A stretch of DNA of 33,093 bases from MGIIa-K1 sp964577145 (lineage in GTDB: Archaea > Thermoplasmatota > Poseidoniia > Poseidoniales > Poseidoniaceae), in assembly GCA_964577145.1 (NCBI GenBank), contig CAZNXM010000020.1:1-33093 (forward strand), in the 5' to 3' direction. The notes under the pieces are model-generated. The model did no database searches. It had not been told where the DNA came from and saw only the letters and a list, made by a program, of their open reading frames with translations. Positions 15,286 to 24,411 of the stretch are shown one piece after another (positions within the stretch are counted from its first letter, which is position 1; every line of letters starts with the position of its first letter). The translations under genes and the position numbers were made by a program.

Positions 15286-17782
15286 GCGCAGGGCTCTAAT
15301 CCTCATTTTACTCCTTCTCCTGCCTTTAGTTCAAGCGGAGTCAGATGGTTCTTGGACGGTTGAAGTGGAGGACCCAACCGGAACTCCATTAGAGAATTGT
15401 GATGTGCAACTCAAAGAGCCATGGACCCAAGCACAAATCAGTGAACCACAGGGGGCAATGTGGCAAGCTGCAGCAACTTGTCCTGAACATGTAGTAATGT
15501 GGCATCCTCCCGTTTCGATTGAACAAACGACAGTAGTATTAGATGCTCATCCGATTATTCCTGATATCTTTACAGTCGAAGGCGCTCATACCGTAAAGGC
15601 AATTGGAAGCACTTGGTCAATAGCGGTTTCAGATGGGCCGGTTTCTGCACCACATGGAATTGCACTTGTAGTAATTGGAGAGGGAGGTTCTGCTATTCGA
15701 ACAGGTCAATCTCATATCTCAATTCCAAATGGCACCAATACCTACAATTTATCTGGAAATTATTCGGATTCGATATCTGTCAAAGCCATTCATAGCACTT
15801 CTGGAATGGTAATAGATTGGATAGATTACAATATCACAGTAGGTGAATATGGTGGAGAATGGAGTGCAAGAGTGTATCTTGACGGACTGCCTGTAGGTGA
15901 AACGGTTTGGCCACCTACTACACAATGGGTAGAAGCACAGGCTTCTGCATCAGTTATTTCTGGACTCGCAGTACTAGATTTCCCTGAGGCTCTAATGGCC
16001 AATAGTGTTGTGAATGCAACATGGTCTGCTGATCACTACTTTTCAACAGGTATTGGATTACCATTCATTCCCGGTACACAAGCAGGTATCCTCAGCCAAA
16101 TTGAAAGATTCATTCCTGGTGGAGTAACCGATTTGGAGAATATGTTGGAAACGATGGTCTGGGCAGAAGGACTAGAGGGGTTGTGCTGTATGGTCGACCA
16201 CAATATCGTCACAGTAAACTCAATCGACATCGAATCAGAAATCGACCTTTCTTCAGGATACTGGGGCTGGAATGAAAATGCAACATTGAGCACACAAAGA
16301 TCACACCTAGACTTAGTTAGGTTAGAGGTCCCATTCCACAATGATTTGCGACAACTCACTCCGTTGAATATCAGGACCAACGGCGACTGGCAATTCAGAA
16401 GTGCACCAGAAGATGATTGGTTTACTGGGATTCCTTCGAACTTCACTCTACAGAGAGATGTTGTTTCGATATCGGGATTGATGACAATTACACTTGCTCA
16501 AAATCAGGCACCTGTGCTAAATATTTCAGATGAATATGCTCTCGACTGGAATTCCACTCACGAATTTGTATTATCGATAACTGATACTGCAATGAGTGCT
16601 CATTCATGTGAATGGAATATCTCTGGAATTACTGATAATTCCAGTGTAAACCTATCACAATTTGCAAATGATTCGATTCTTGATGTCTGGGTAGAATGCA
16701 CAGATGAAGGTGGCCTAAGCGGTATTTGGAATGGTAGTTTCATCCTCGATGATGAATACCCATGGATAAATGCGAGTAATGAGGTACAAGAAATCCCCCC
16801 TGGTCTATTCACTTGGGACTTGATGGTCGGTGATGACCACGATAGTAATCTCAGAGTATATTGGACCAGTAATAAGAGCGAAGGATGGTGGTATACTGGA
16901 GACTACCTTGAGACTAATTTCTATGTGAACTCTCAACTCAATTCGATAAACGATGATATTGAAACCCGTCACCAATCTCAGGGCCCAATCGAATATTGGC
17001 TCGCTGCAGAAGTAAGTGATGATGCCGGTCACACTACAATTGGTAACTGGACTATTCGCCTAACTGATACTGCACCTCCAGTATTATTCTGTGATGTTGA
17101 AAGGCTGGAAGATGGAGTCTGGAATCCTCATGGTGTAGGGCGTATTGGCGATACCCAGCGACTAAACCTAACCGAATCATTCGACGACCATTCAGCCATT
17201 GATTCGATGATTTTTACCATCAAAATAAATGATGAGATTATTCTTGAAAATGGAGATTGGAATCAAGCGAATATGTTTGAGTTAAATGGCCTCGAAGTAG
17301 GTTACCATCTCGCGTGGATTAGTGCAACTGATGAAGCGGGCAATACCGGAGGAATACAAATTGGAGTCGTTGTGGCTCCTCCTCTTGATGTCGATATCGA
17401 AATTGAAGAAGTGAGATTCATGGGGTCGGATGTTTCTCCCGGTCCAAACCAATTCTGGGTTGAACTTGTGAACCATGGAGCATTTGGAACAAATGTCACT
17501 GTTTGTGCAAAAGATGTTTGTGTTCACAATATGATTGAAGGCGGGACAGCAGCGGGGCCGGGTCGACTTTCTATTCCAATGAATGTTGAACTCGGCTGGT
17601 TCGATACTCTCGAATTAGAATACACCTTTGTCGATGATGAAGGTGAAGAGCCTGTAACTATGGTTCACTCAACTCAGTACAGTAGCGGGGCAGGAATAGG
17701 TGGTCTCGAATTAGTGCTAATTTGTGGCACTTCGATATTGATAATCCTGTGGTGGCGCTGGCGCAACCAGCCGAGATTCTGA
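15284..17782 (+). CDS. Secreted, C-terminally anchored surface protein
   Basis: An unrecognised 832-residue protein. It starts with a signal peptide (MRRALILILLLLLPLVQA, cleavage probably after VQA) and ends with one hydrophobic helix (LELVLICGTSILIILWWRW) and a basic tail. The bulk should therefore lie outside the cell, anchored at its C-terminus. The exterior part is beta-rich with many N-x-S/T sequons and repeated Ig-like phrases such as TDTAMSAHSC, VSDDAGHTTIGNWTIRLTD and SATDEAGNTGG, resembling bacterial or archaeal Ig/cadherin-like modules. A few cysteines could pair. The upstream ATG 15263 would add seven polar residues before the basic MRR signal start. The next gene follows after a 25-base gap on the same strand. 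Confidence 0.8.
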   Translation: MRRALILILLLLLPLVQAESDGSWTVEVEDPTGTPLENCDVQLKEPWTQAQISEPQGAMWQAAATCPEHVVMWHPPVSIEQTTVVLDAHPIIPDIFTVEGAHTVKAIGSTWSIAVSDGPVSAPHGIALVVIGEGGSAIRTGQSHISIPNGTNTYNLSGNYSDSISVKAIHSTSGMVIDWIDYNITVGEYGGEWSARVYLDGLPVGETVWPPTTQWVEAQASASVISGLAVLDFPEALMANSVVNATWSADHYFSTGIGLPFIPGTQAGILSQIERFIPGGVTDLENMLETMVWAEGLEGLCCMVDHNIVTVNSIDIESEIDLSSGYWGWNENATLSTQRSHLDLVRLEVPFHNDLRQLTPLNIRTNGDWQFRSAPEDDWFTGIPSNFTLQRDVVSISGLMTITLAQNQAPVLNISDEYALDWNSTHEFVLSITDTAMSAHSCEWNISGITDNSSVNLSQFANDSILDVWVECTDEGGLSGIWNGSFILDDEYPWINASNEVQEIPPGLFTWDLMVGDDHDSNLRVYWTSNKSEGWWYTGDYLETNFYVNSQLNSINDDIETRHQSQGPIEYWLAAEVSDDAGHTTIGNWTIRLTDTAPPVLFCDVERLEDGVWNPHGVGRIGDTQRLNLTESFDDHSAIDSMIFTIKINDEIILENGDWNQANMFELNGLEVGYHLAWISATDEAGNTGGIQIGVVVAPPLDVDIEIEEVRFMGSDVSPGPNQFWVELVNHGAFGTNVTVCAKDVCVHNMIEGGTAAGPGRLSIPMNVELGWFDTLELEYTFVDDEGEEPVTMVHSTQYSSGAGIGGLELVLICGTSILIILWWRWRNQPRF

Positions 17783-17807
17783 ATAACCCGGATGGAGTCG
17801 GTTGAAT

Positions 17808-19553
17808 ATGGACGGATTCAGTAATGCCGAAGAAGCCGTCGAATCTGAACTTGAGAGGCAATTCGCTGCGATTGAGCGTTTAGCCGCTATTTCGGCAATT
17901 ACCATGCTCTCCGCAGCTACATGGCTTGCTTGGCCAGCACTCTCTTCAGCAATGAATGGAGGAGCATTGTTCAATGGACTTGGACATTCATTTATCATCT
18001 TAATTTGGGGCGTTATTGTTCAAGATCTAGGGATTCAAGATGCACGGGCACGTTCACGAGTTGGGGCCGCATCATCGATAGCTTGGCTACCGATTTCGGT
18101 TATGGCAATCCCGTGGTTATTTTTGACACTGGACCAATTAATTGGTGGAATCCTCTTGCTGACGGTAGCAATTTGTCTATTCTACTGGGGGCGAGGAATC
18201 CTGAGCGGTGGCCTAGATGTGATGCGCTTTAGGGCCGTAATGGGATTCCTAGGCGTTGTACTTGCAGCATCGATTGCAAGTGCAGATATGGAACCTGGTA
18301 AAGTTGGCTATTCTCAAATTGCATTATGTGGTATTGCACTATTATTGGTTCTCAAAGATTGGTTTGGAGAGGATGGTGACCGTCGAGAACGAAAGGGTTT
18401 CGATACTAGGCTCAATGCTCTTGAATTAAGGATGCTAGAACTGAAAAGTACCGGTGCTGCGGTTGACCAGGCTGCGAGTTTGGTGATGACTGCACGCGAA
18501 GAAGGACATCGAGACCCAGAGTATGGAAATCGATTACTCGATGAAGCAGAAGAGGATATTGAAAGATCGCTTTCCTTAGCAGACGATGTTGATGCCATCA
18601 GGGCTGATGCACTGTCTTCGGTTGAAAATGCAGAGGATATTGCACCGATAGTAAAGCGCCCACGCAAGGCTTTTGATATGGCTGAGAGAGAAGTGGACCT
18701 CGGTTCTCTACGAGAAGGGGAAGCACTCTATCGGCAAGCAAAGAAAAGAGCTAGTGAAATCATTGAATGGTGGGAAAAGGCTGAGAAAGCAATCACCAAG
18801 GCTTCTAGATTACTTAATGAAGAAAAGAATCCACCAACCGATTTACCTGAACTATTACTCGATGCAAAGAAGAAACTCGCTGCTGAACAACCAAAGAAAG
18901 CTTTCGAATTTGCAATCGTAATTCCCGATCAACTTTCGGCATCTGAAGCTGCTGGAGAAGTTGCTGAAGAAGCATTAACCGAGGCTACACGTCAACTCAA
19001 AGGAGTAGATGGAATTGACAAAAATGAACTTGAAGAGAGGCTCGCTAAAGCAGAAGAGGCTCTCGATTCTGGTGATTATGCATCTGCTAAAGGGTTGGCA
19101 GATGGTGTGGTTCGTGAGATAAATGCGGAAAGGGAAGCAATGGATGATGTTCGCCGCGCCCTACGCCAGAAAATCCATCTCATCTCCCGTTGGCAAGAAA
19201 GAGAAGATGCTACAGAGTGGGATGAAAAGCTAAGTGAAATTGAAGATGCTTCTGATAAACTTCAATGGACTCACGCTGCAACATTACTCGAGCGCTTGAC
19301 AAAAGATCTAGACAAAGTAGGTAAGGATAGTGACGAGGCTGGTGAATTGCTTGAATTTGTTCAAGAAGAATGGCGAGTACTCCGTAACCAATGCGAAGCT
19401 GGTGCTATCAAAGTCGATGATGATGAAAGACACTCTGCTGAAGAGGCAATCGCACTTGCTATTGAGGCTCACGGGGCTGGAAGAATCGATGAAGCGCTCG
19501 AAGCACTTGGCTTAGCAGATGGATTTATGGAGAAGTTAAGACGGAGAATTTAG
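17808..19553 (+). CDS. Membrane protein with long helical cytoplasmic domain
   Basis: An unrecognised 581-residue protein. About six hydrophobic helices occupy residues 25-195 (for example LPISVMAIPWLFLTLDQLIGG and IALCGIALLLVLKDWF). About 385 charged, Ala/Glu/Lys-rich residues follow, predicted to form helical hairpins or coiled coils. Repeated phrases such as RLLDEAEEDIERSLSLADD, LAKAEEALDSGDYASAKGLAD and HGAGRIDEALEALGLADG look like TPR-like helix pairs. The ATG at 17808 is ten bases after GGAG; a TTG at 17802 is possible. It probably shares a transcript with the secreted protein upstream. Its end overlaps the convergent tRNA thiolase gene by four bases. Membrane plus helical scaffold is also the architecture of the 11263 gene, but I see no clear sequence similarity. 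Confidence 0.8.
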   Translation: MDGFSNAEEAVESELERQFAAIERLAAISAITMLSAATWLAWPALSSAMNGGALFNGLGHSFIILIWGVIVQDLGIQDARARSRVGAASSIAWLPISVMAIPWLFLTLDQLIGGILLLTVAICLFYWGRGILSGGLDVMRFRAVMGFLGVVLAASIASADMEPGKVGYSQIALCGIALLLVLKDWFGEDGDRRERKGFDTRLNALELRMLELKSTGAAVDQAASLVMTAREEGHRDPEYGNRLLDEAEEDIERSLSLADDVDAIRADALSSVENAEDIAPIVKRPRKAFDMAEREVDLGSLREGEALYRQAKKRASEIIEWWEKAEKAITKASRLLNEEKNPPTDLPELLLDAKKKLAAEQPKKAFEFAIVIPDQLSASEAAGEVAEEALTEATRQLKGVDGIDKNELEERLAKAEEALDSGDYASAKGLADGVVREINAEREAMDDVRRALRQKIHLISRWQEREDATEWDEKLSEIEDASDKLQWTHAATLLERLTKDLDKVGKDSDEAGELLEFVQEEWRVLRNQCEAGAIKVDDDERHSAEEAIALAIEAHGAGRIDEALEALGLADGFMEKLRRRI

Positions 19554-20506
19554 GATAACTGTGCTCGCATTTCACATGCCTTACAAGTTTCTCCACTACA
19601 CATTTCTCCACACTCAATACAAGCGCTTGGAGTAACTGGTCTGTCGCCTTTTGCCTTTAGGTGCAATGCTTTCACATCATCAGCCATACGAAGTAAACCG
19701 TGTCTTGTCCCTGGTACATCCGATTCCATCTTCGCAATGGTTTCACGATGACGGAAACGGAGAGCACCTTCTCCATGTGGGCATTCCTCATGGTGAATCG
19801 GTAAGCCCTTATGGATTGCATAGAGATGTATTTCCTGTTCTGGAACCCAACGCAAAGGCACGATTCGAGGCGCCATTCCATCGATTGCAAAATTTGTATG
19901 AGGGGCTAACCTTAGTGTCCTCTCAAGGTCACCATTCTGTAAATTCATCATAATGGTTTGAGCCATATCATCGAGATTATGACCTAGGGCGATGAAATCT
20001 GCACCCACCCTTTTTGCCAGATGATTTATTCCTTGTCTACGAAATACCCCGCAATATGAACAAGGAGCTTTTCTTTCCGCAAGCGCTTCCAATTTACCCA
20101 CTACTTCATCCATTTCCTTGAAACCCAATTCAGGGTAACTTACCGTTTCGAATTGGACGCCAAGATCTTCACATAATTTGCGAGCACATTCCAAAGAAGG
20201 TGGCCTATATCCTTCAATTCCCTCATCCACACAACCGCCAACAAGTGTGACATTTTGGTGTCGGCCGAATACATCATGAAGTCGCTCGAGAAGTACGGCT
20301 GAATCCTTTCCTCCTGAAATTGCAACTAGTATGGTAATATCCTCACCATAAGGGATAACCAATTGCTCGCGAATAGCCTTCGAAAATTTCTTGCGAATAC
20401 TCTCTGAAAGATGCGCTCCACACATCATTCTCCCCGAGTATACCTGATGGTGAATTGCCGGATTGCGACATTTGTCACACTTGGGAACCTCGAATTGCCC
20501 GGCCAT
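19550..20506 (-). CDS. tRNA 2-thiolation enzyme, Ncs6/TtuA family
   Basis: Predicted PP-loop ATPase that adenylates a tRNA uridine and replaces oxygen with sulfur (wobble U34 in Ncs6/Ctu1, or T54 in TtuA). The 318-residue protein has an N-terminal zinc finger (Cys10, Cys13, Cys29, His32), the PP-loop SGGKDS (64-69), LGHNLDDMAQT, and the probable iron-sulfur cysteines Cys149/Cys152 (PCSYCG) and Cys242 (EECPHGEG). A C-terminal cysteine-rich finger (CIECGEMC...CKAC) completes it. This is the full family layout. GAGGAGG shortly before ATG 20506 decides that start over the upstream GTG/ATG frame to 20539. The sulfur-carrier partner is not in the window. Confidence 0.92.
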   Translation of the reverse strand: MAGQFEVPKCDKCRNPAIHHQVYSGRMMCGAHLSESIRKKFSKAIREQLVIPYGEDITILVAISGGKDSAVLLERLHDVFGRHQNVTLVGGCVDEGIEGYRPPSLECARKLCEDLGVQFETVSYPELGFKEMDEVVGKLEALAERKAPCSYCGVFRRQGINHLAKRVGADFIALGHNLDDMAQTIMMNLQNGDLERTLRLAPHTNFAIDGMAPRIVPLRWVPEQEIHLYAIHKGLPIHHEECPHGEGALRFRHRETIAKMESDVPGTRHGLLRMADDVKALHLKAKGDRPVTPSACIECGEMCSGETCKACEMRAQLS

Positions 20507-20510
20507 GACC

Positions 20511-20517
20511 CCTCCTC
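20511..20517 (-). promoter_or_regulatory. Ribosome-binding site of thiolase gene
   Basis: GAGGAGG on the minus strand, followed by GGTC and ATG 20506. This strong motif lies inside the longer open frame, so it supports the internal start. Confidence 0.55.
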
Positions 20518-20549
20518 GAGGTTCTGGGCTTGAGACCAACGGTTGAGCA

Positions 20550-20581
20550 TTTCAATTGGATTTTCGAATTTCCAATTGGAA
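20550..20581. promoter_or_regulatory. Repeated AATTGGA operator-like site
   Basis: TTTCAATTGGA (20550-20560) is followed by TTTCCAATTGGA (20569-20580). The shared CAATTGGA copies are exactly 20 bases apart, about two helical turns, with TTCGAA between them. The second copy is part of the 12-base perfect palindrome TTCCAATTGGAA (20570-20581). It lies in the gap between the divergent thiolase and Roadblock-like genes, so a cooperative dimeric regulator is plausible. Confidence 0.4.
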
Positions 20582-20644
20582 TTTCACAGAGAACTGCCGA
20601 GTTTGTCAACAATCCAGTTGGCGAAATGAAACTACTCGCCAAAA

Positions 20645-20657
20645 CGCCCTACGGGCG
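20645..20657 (+). repeat. C/G stem-loop before Roadblock-like gene
   Basis: Arms CGCCC and GGGCG enclose TAC, 57 bases before the start at 20714. A second, nested fold (AGCCC/GGGCT around CTTC-TT-GAAG, 20665-20695) follows, so the leader may be structured. It belongs to the same stem-loop class as 9198-9214 and 15267-15285. Confidence 0.4.
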
Positions 20658-20713
20658 GAGTGTTAGCCCAAACTTCTTGAAGCCTGAGTCGGGCTGAACC
20701 CATTTGAGCGCGC

Positions 20714-21049
20714 ATGCTACAACGTATCCTTGCCCGATTTTGCGCCCTTCCCGGAGCGAATCAGTCCTATCTTGTCTCGAGACATGATGGGCTGGTCGCA
20801 GCGGTTGGAAAACGCAACAGGGTACCGGACATCGAGTTGGCCAATAAATTGATTCTGGCCCTCTCGGATATTGAAGTAGCAACAGGTGTAAGTGATGGTC
20901 TTGAACTCTGGTTCGAAGGCGATGACCACCTATTGCTGTCGAGGATTGACGAAGATGAATACATCGTCATCTCCGGTAAGGGAAAGCGAATTGCAAGATG
21001 GCGACATGCCATTGAAAACGATTTGGAAATGCTGCACTCAATAAGCTGA
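20714..21049 (+). CDS. Small Roadblock/LC7-like protein
   Basis: This 111-residue protein has the layout of a single Roadblock/LC7 domain. It has a first helix (MLQRILARFCAL), a strand pair around YLVSRHDGLVAAVG (the family's dG..va turn), then a long helix (ELANKLILALSDIEVATG). A strand hairpin (GLELWFEGDDHLLLSRIDEDEYIVISG) and a final helix (RHAIENDLEML) follow. Such domains dimerise and typically act as regulators of small Ras-like GTPases or as scaffold parts, as in MglB. No GTPase gene lies in the window. It is divergent from the thiolase gene. A 1046-residue protein starts ten bases after its stop and appears to carry a second Roadblock-like domain, so the two are probably partners. The assignment rests on fold pattern rather than strong motifs. 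Confidence 0.6.
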   Translation: MLQRILARFCALPGANQSYLVSRHDGLVAAVGKRNRVPDIELANKLILALSDIEVATGVSDGLELWFEGDDHLLLSRIDEDEYIVISGKGKRIARWRHAIENDLEMLHSIS

Positions 21050-21059
21050 GGGGAAAAAA

Positions 21060-24000
21060 ATGTTCGATCTACCATATGGAATGCCTGTCCAAGAAGAATT
21101 GGATTTGAGTGATGGCTCGATAATGCCCTTTGAACATGGGTGCATTTCGACCTATCTAGGCCGACGTGCAACGCCATCTGGCCACAGAATTGTTAGGGCG
21201 GGCAGAATTGTTGGTTGGCTTGCTGAGCCAGGAAAGGGCAAGGCGTTACTATGCGGTTCTGAGGCGAAAGCGCGACTAGAGACTCTTGAGGATGACCCTC
21301 ATCATCACAATGTAAGGGAATGGACACAGAAGGCGCTTGGAGCCGTTGCAGAAATTATCCCTGAAGCATTTGAACACTCGGCAGACATTCGTGGCTTATT
21401 GGGCTCTGGTGACTCTCTGGAACGTCTACTTGCTCGAGACCTATCCACCGTACTTTCCAAACTCGCAGATAGAGTTGAAGTCCGCGGGGGTATTGCAGTT
21501 GACCAAGGAATGCTGATTGACGATGCAGGGGATTTACCCTCTTCGGCTGAGACACTTGCTTCTCAAGTTGGAGAAACTCTTGCAGGACGCAAAGCAATGG
21601 CTAGCGACCTTGGACTTGATGGTTCAGGGCATTGGACTTTGCACACTGGAGATGGCTCACTACTACTTGCGGAAGCTGGAGATGTGGCATTGGCAATCTG
21701 GACAGAGGCTGATGTAGACCATTCTCGATTAATCAACCAAATTTCTGCTCTGATGGATGGAGAAATTGGAGCAATGGGGTCTGCTGGTGAGAAACTCAAC
21801 GACGGACACATCGTACGAGAAGGAAGAGGAGGGACCGACGCCGTTGTCTCAATGCTACAATCTGCAATGGATGATGGAGTCACCGGCCATCTCTCTGCAG
21901 GAAGGTCAGACAAAGCGATTCGCGTCGCTCTGGCAAAAGGAATCCCTGTTGGAATTCAAGCACCTAAGGGTCACAGCCTCAAAGCTGCAATGAGTGACCT
22001 AACCGAATCAAAGCGGGTTCTTGCACTTCATCGATTACCTGTTGGAACAATCATCGGTACTGAATCTGGAAATGTTTCAGGATTTTCACTTGGTGAATTT
22101 TGTGAATTGCTTTCCACAATTCGCACCAGGTCAGACTCAAGACAGGCTCTACTCAAGCAAACTTGTGGCCAATTATTTGGATTTGAAATAGGAATTTCAG
22201 AATTGCGCAAAGAGCGAGCGAAGGCAATGTTCACCATTACTACTGCTAGTGTTAGCGAGGGTCTTCCTAAGATTGAGAAGGGAGCAGCACCTATCGATGA
22301 TGGTCTTCGACGAAAATTGGAAAAAGCAGAATACAAGCTCGCTGAACTCGAAGGTGATCTAGCAGCGGCTAATGTGGCTCTTGAGGCTTCGAAGAAAGCC
22401 GAACAGGCTGCTAAAGTTACTGCTAAAGAAGCAAATCGGCAATCGGCAGATGTTCAATCCAATATTGCAGCATCAAATTCCGCTCTCGACCAAATACAAC
22501 TAGACCTTTCTGCTGCTCAAGCAGCAAGTGAAGCTGCTGAGTCCCGCTCGGACAGACTTGCAAAGAGAGTCAATGAACTCGAGCACCAATTATCCGAAAG
22601 AGCGAGCGAATTAGCAAAGGCTCTTGGTGATTCAAAGGCTAGTGCCGAATTATCTGCGATGATTGAAGATATGTCTGCGAAAGAAGCCGCTCTCTCAAGT
22701 GATATTGATTCACATTCTACAACATTGGCGAGTATTCGCTCCCGAATTGATGATGACCAACGCCGCCAACGTATGATTGAAGAACAGGTCGAAGCGACAC
22801 GGGATAGGCATCGCCGTGCTCAAGGCGACCTTGCTGATTTGGAAAGCCGAATTAATGATGCCCAACTTTCACTCCGCCAAATAGAAGCTGAGGCAAAAAC
22901 CGCTCGCAATAGAACACATGAAGACCGTTCTAGACTGACTGAGCAAGAAAATCGCGCCGCTATGATTCAGGCTGAAATGCGTGAATTGATGGACGAGCGT
23001 CGACAGGTGCTCAAAGAACTCGGCGACCTTGGAGCACGTAGAGGCCAGGCTGAGGCAGACCTATCCAATCTACTCGACCATGCAGAAGCACTTGCTTCAG
23101 CACACGAGGATGCATTGGCTGATATTAGTGAAGCAGAAACTCTCAGAGCAAGACTTTCCCAGGAGCCTCTAGCACAAGCTCTGCTAGAAGATGGTGCACA
23201 ATTCGATGGGCTTGGCCCAGTGCTAGAAAGGTTAGAACAAGCACGTGCACTCGGCTATTCGGTTTCACTACTAGACCGTGCTGTTGAAAGATCTCTTCAA
23301 GTAATTCAAGCGACAGTTGACCATGTTGCATCAACACCTCGTAACCTATTATCCAATGAAGTCATGTCACTGCTTGAAAGACAGGTGCCAACCACTGCAG
23401 GAGCGGTGAGAGGTTTGGCACGATGGTCCGTACAACAAAGACTTGAGCATCAATTAGGAGATACTGTATCGCATTTGGTATTAGACCTCGAAAACCTTCT
23501 CGAAGATTACGACAGGTCGATTACTATGCTGCGTCGAATTCGAAATGTTCTCGAACAATTGGAAAAGTTGGGAGCGCCTTCAGAGCAAGTTCAGGCATTA
23601 ATTGCAAATTGCCGAAGACCTGAATCTTTGCCTGTGCTTGCGCGCGAGACCCGTTCTCTAATACAGAAAGCACTAGATGATATCCACCTCGAATCCGACA
23701 TGAGAGATGCAGGCTCAGCAGTTCGTCTGGAATCTACTACTACCGCTCTAGATGAGTTGATGACTCAACTCGATGCTAGTGGATTTGTCAAAGGAGAAGT
23801 TCGAGGGGCTTTGTGGGATTTCAAGCGAGATGGAGTGCTTCCATTTGAGCGAGACAACCTACCGTCAGGCGAGAGGGTTCCAGTCGATGAAGAAGTGATT
23901 GAGCAACTTGCTGGTGAACTGATTGACCAAGAGAAGGCAATCGCAATTGAAGAATCTGATATCGGAGAGGAATGGGAAGAATTACCTTCACCATCGAATG

Positions 24001-24200
24001 ATAAAGATACGGTGACCTCAAATGTTGTTGAGACAGAAATCAGTTCACCGATTTCCGATGATGATGAGCGTGCTGCGCTTGAAGAAGAACTCGCACGACT
24101 CGATGCACGATGGATTCGAAGGAGCGAACCGGCAGTGGAATCTGCCGGTGAAGTTGCGTTAAGCGCCCTAGAAGATGAACTCGATGGAATAGATCTTTGA
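21060..24200 (+). CDS. Giant coiled-coil protein with Roadblock-like domain
   Basis: An unrecognised 1046-residue soluble protein. Residues about 139-234 read like a Roadblock/LC7 domain: GGIAVDQGMLIDDAGDLP, helix AETLASQVGETLAGRKAMA, strands HWTLHTGDGSLLLAEAGDVA, then a closing helix. Segments near 24-75 and 270-330 are beta-rich and may be PATAN/DUF4388-like. From about 412 to 702 there is a long, nearly proline-free coiled coil recalling SMC or Rad50 arms, but there is no Walker A or ABC signature. A helical region (703-920) and a very acidic tail follow. ATG 21060 has GAGGGG just upstream, ten bases after the small Roadblock-like gene. A filamentous scaffold, or a component for segregation or polarity, would fit; this is inference. 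Confidence 0.75.
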   Translation: MFDLPYGMPVQEELDLSDGSIMPFEHGCISTYLGRRATPSGHRIVRAGRIVGWLAEPGKGKALLCGSEAKARLETLEDDPHHHNVREWTQKALGAVAEIIPEAFEHSADIRGLLGSGDSLERLLARDLSTVLSKLADRVEVRGGIAVDQGMLIDDAGDLPSSAETLASQVGETLAGRKAMASDLGLDGSGHWTLHTGDGSLLLAEAGDVALAIWTEADVDHSRLINQISALMDGEIGAMGSAGEKLNDGHIVREGRGGTDAVVSMLQSAMDDGVTGHLSAGRSDKAIRVALAKGIPVGIQAPKGHSLKAAMSDLTESKRVLALHRLPVGTIIGTESGNVSGFSLGEFCELLSTIRTRSDSRQALLKQTCGQLFGFEIGISELRKERAKAMFTITTASVSEGLPKIEKGAAPIDDGLRRKLEKAEYKLAELEGDLAAANVALEASKKAEQAAKVTAKEANRQSADVQSNIAASNSALDQIQLDLSAAQAASEAAESRSDRLAKRVNELEHQLSERASELAKALGDSKASAELSAMIEDMSAKEAALSSDIDSHSTTLASIRSRIDDDQRRQRMIEEQVEATRDRHRRAQGDLADLESRINDAQLSLRQIEAEAKTARNRTHEDRSRLTEQENRAAMIQAEMRELMDERRQVLKELGDLGARRGQAEADLSNLLDHAEALASAHEDALADISEAETLRARLSQEPLAQALLEDGAQFDGLGPVLERLEQARALGYSVSLLDRAVERSLQVIQATVDHVASTPRNLLSNEVMSLLERQVPTTAGAVRGLARWSVQQRLEHQLGDTVSHLVLDLENLLEDYDRSITMLRRIRNVLEQLEKLGAPSEQVQALIANCRRPESLPVLARETRSLIQKALDDIHLESDMRDAGSAVRLESTTTALDELMTQLDASGFVKGEVRGALWDFKRDGVLPFERDNLPSGERVPVDEEVIEQLAGELIDQEKAIAIEESDIGEEWEELPSPSNDKDTVTSNVVETEISSPISDDDERAALEEELARLDARWIRRSEPAVESAGEVALSALEDELDGIDL

Positions 24201-24210
24201 GTTGATTTCA

Positions 24211-24411
24211 ATGGTTGATGTCTACCCTCTGTGGCTGGAAAAACTAGTATTCTTGGGTTTGGTAATTGGTTCTGGTTTCACCGCAGTCTTACTTGAGGAC
24301 TATGTCTCAGGTTATGCACTATACGCATCTTGGTTTTGTGGATTGCCAGTAGCAGTTCTAATATTGACTGAAGCTGCAGGAAGAATCCTACAATCATTCC
24401 ATACCAAGTGA
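24211..24411 (+). CDS. Small two-helix membrane protein
   Basis: A 66-residue protein with two hydrophobic helices (LVFLGLVIGSGFTAVLLEDYV and YASWFCGLPVAVLILTEAAG) and a basic end. The family is unknown. ATG 24211 is preferred over TTG 24202. It begins ten bases after the coiled-coil gene's stop, so it is the third gene of that unit and could anchor it to the membrane. Its stop directly abuts the stop of the convergent gene at 24412. Confidence 0.6.
   Translation: MVDVYPLWLEKLVFLGLVIGSGFTAVLLEDYVSGYALYASWFCGLPVAVLILTEAAGRILQSFHTK

Noticed and set aside
21060..24200. SMC/Rad50 ATPase identity for the coiled-coil protein
   Set aside because: No Walker A, Walker B or ABC signature is present at either end. 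Only the coiled coil is similar.
23765..24211. A 148-codon serine-rich minus-strand frame opposite the coiled-coil gene
   Set aside because: The Ser-rich composition is the expected mirror of Asp/Glu codons in the acidic tail.
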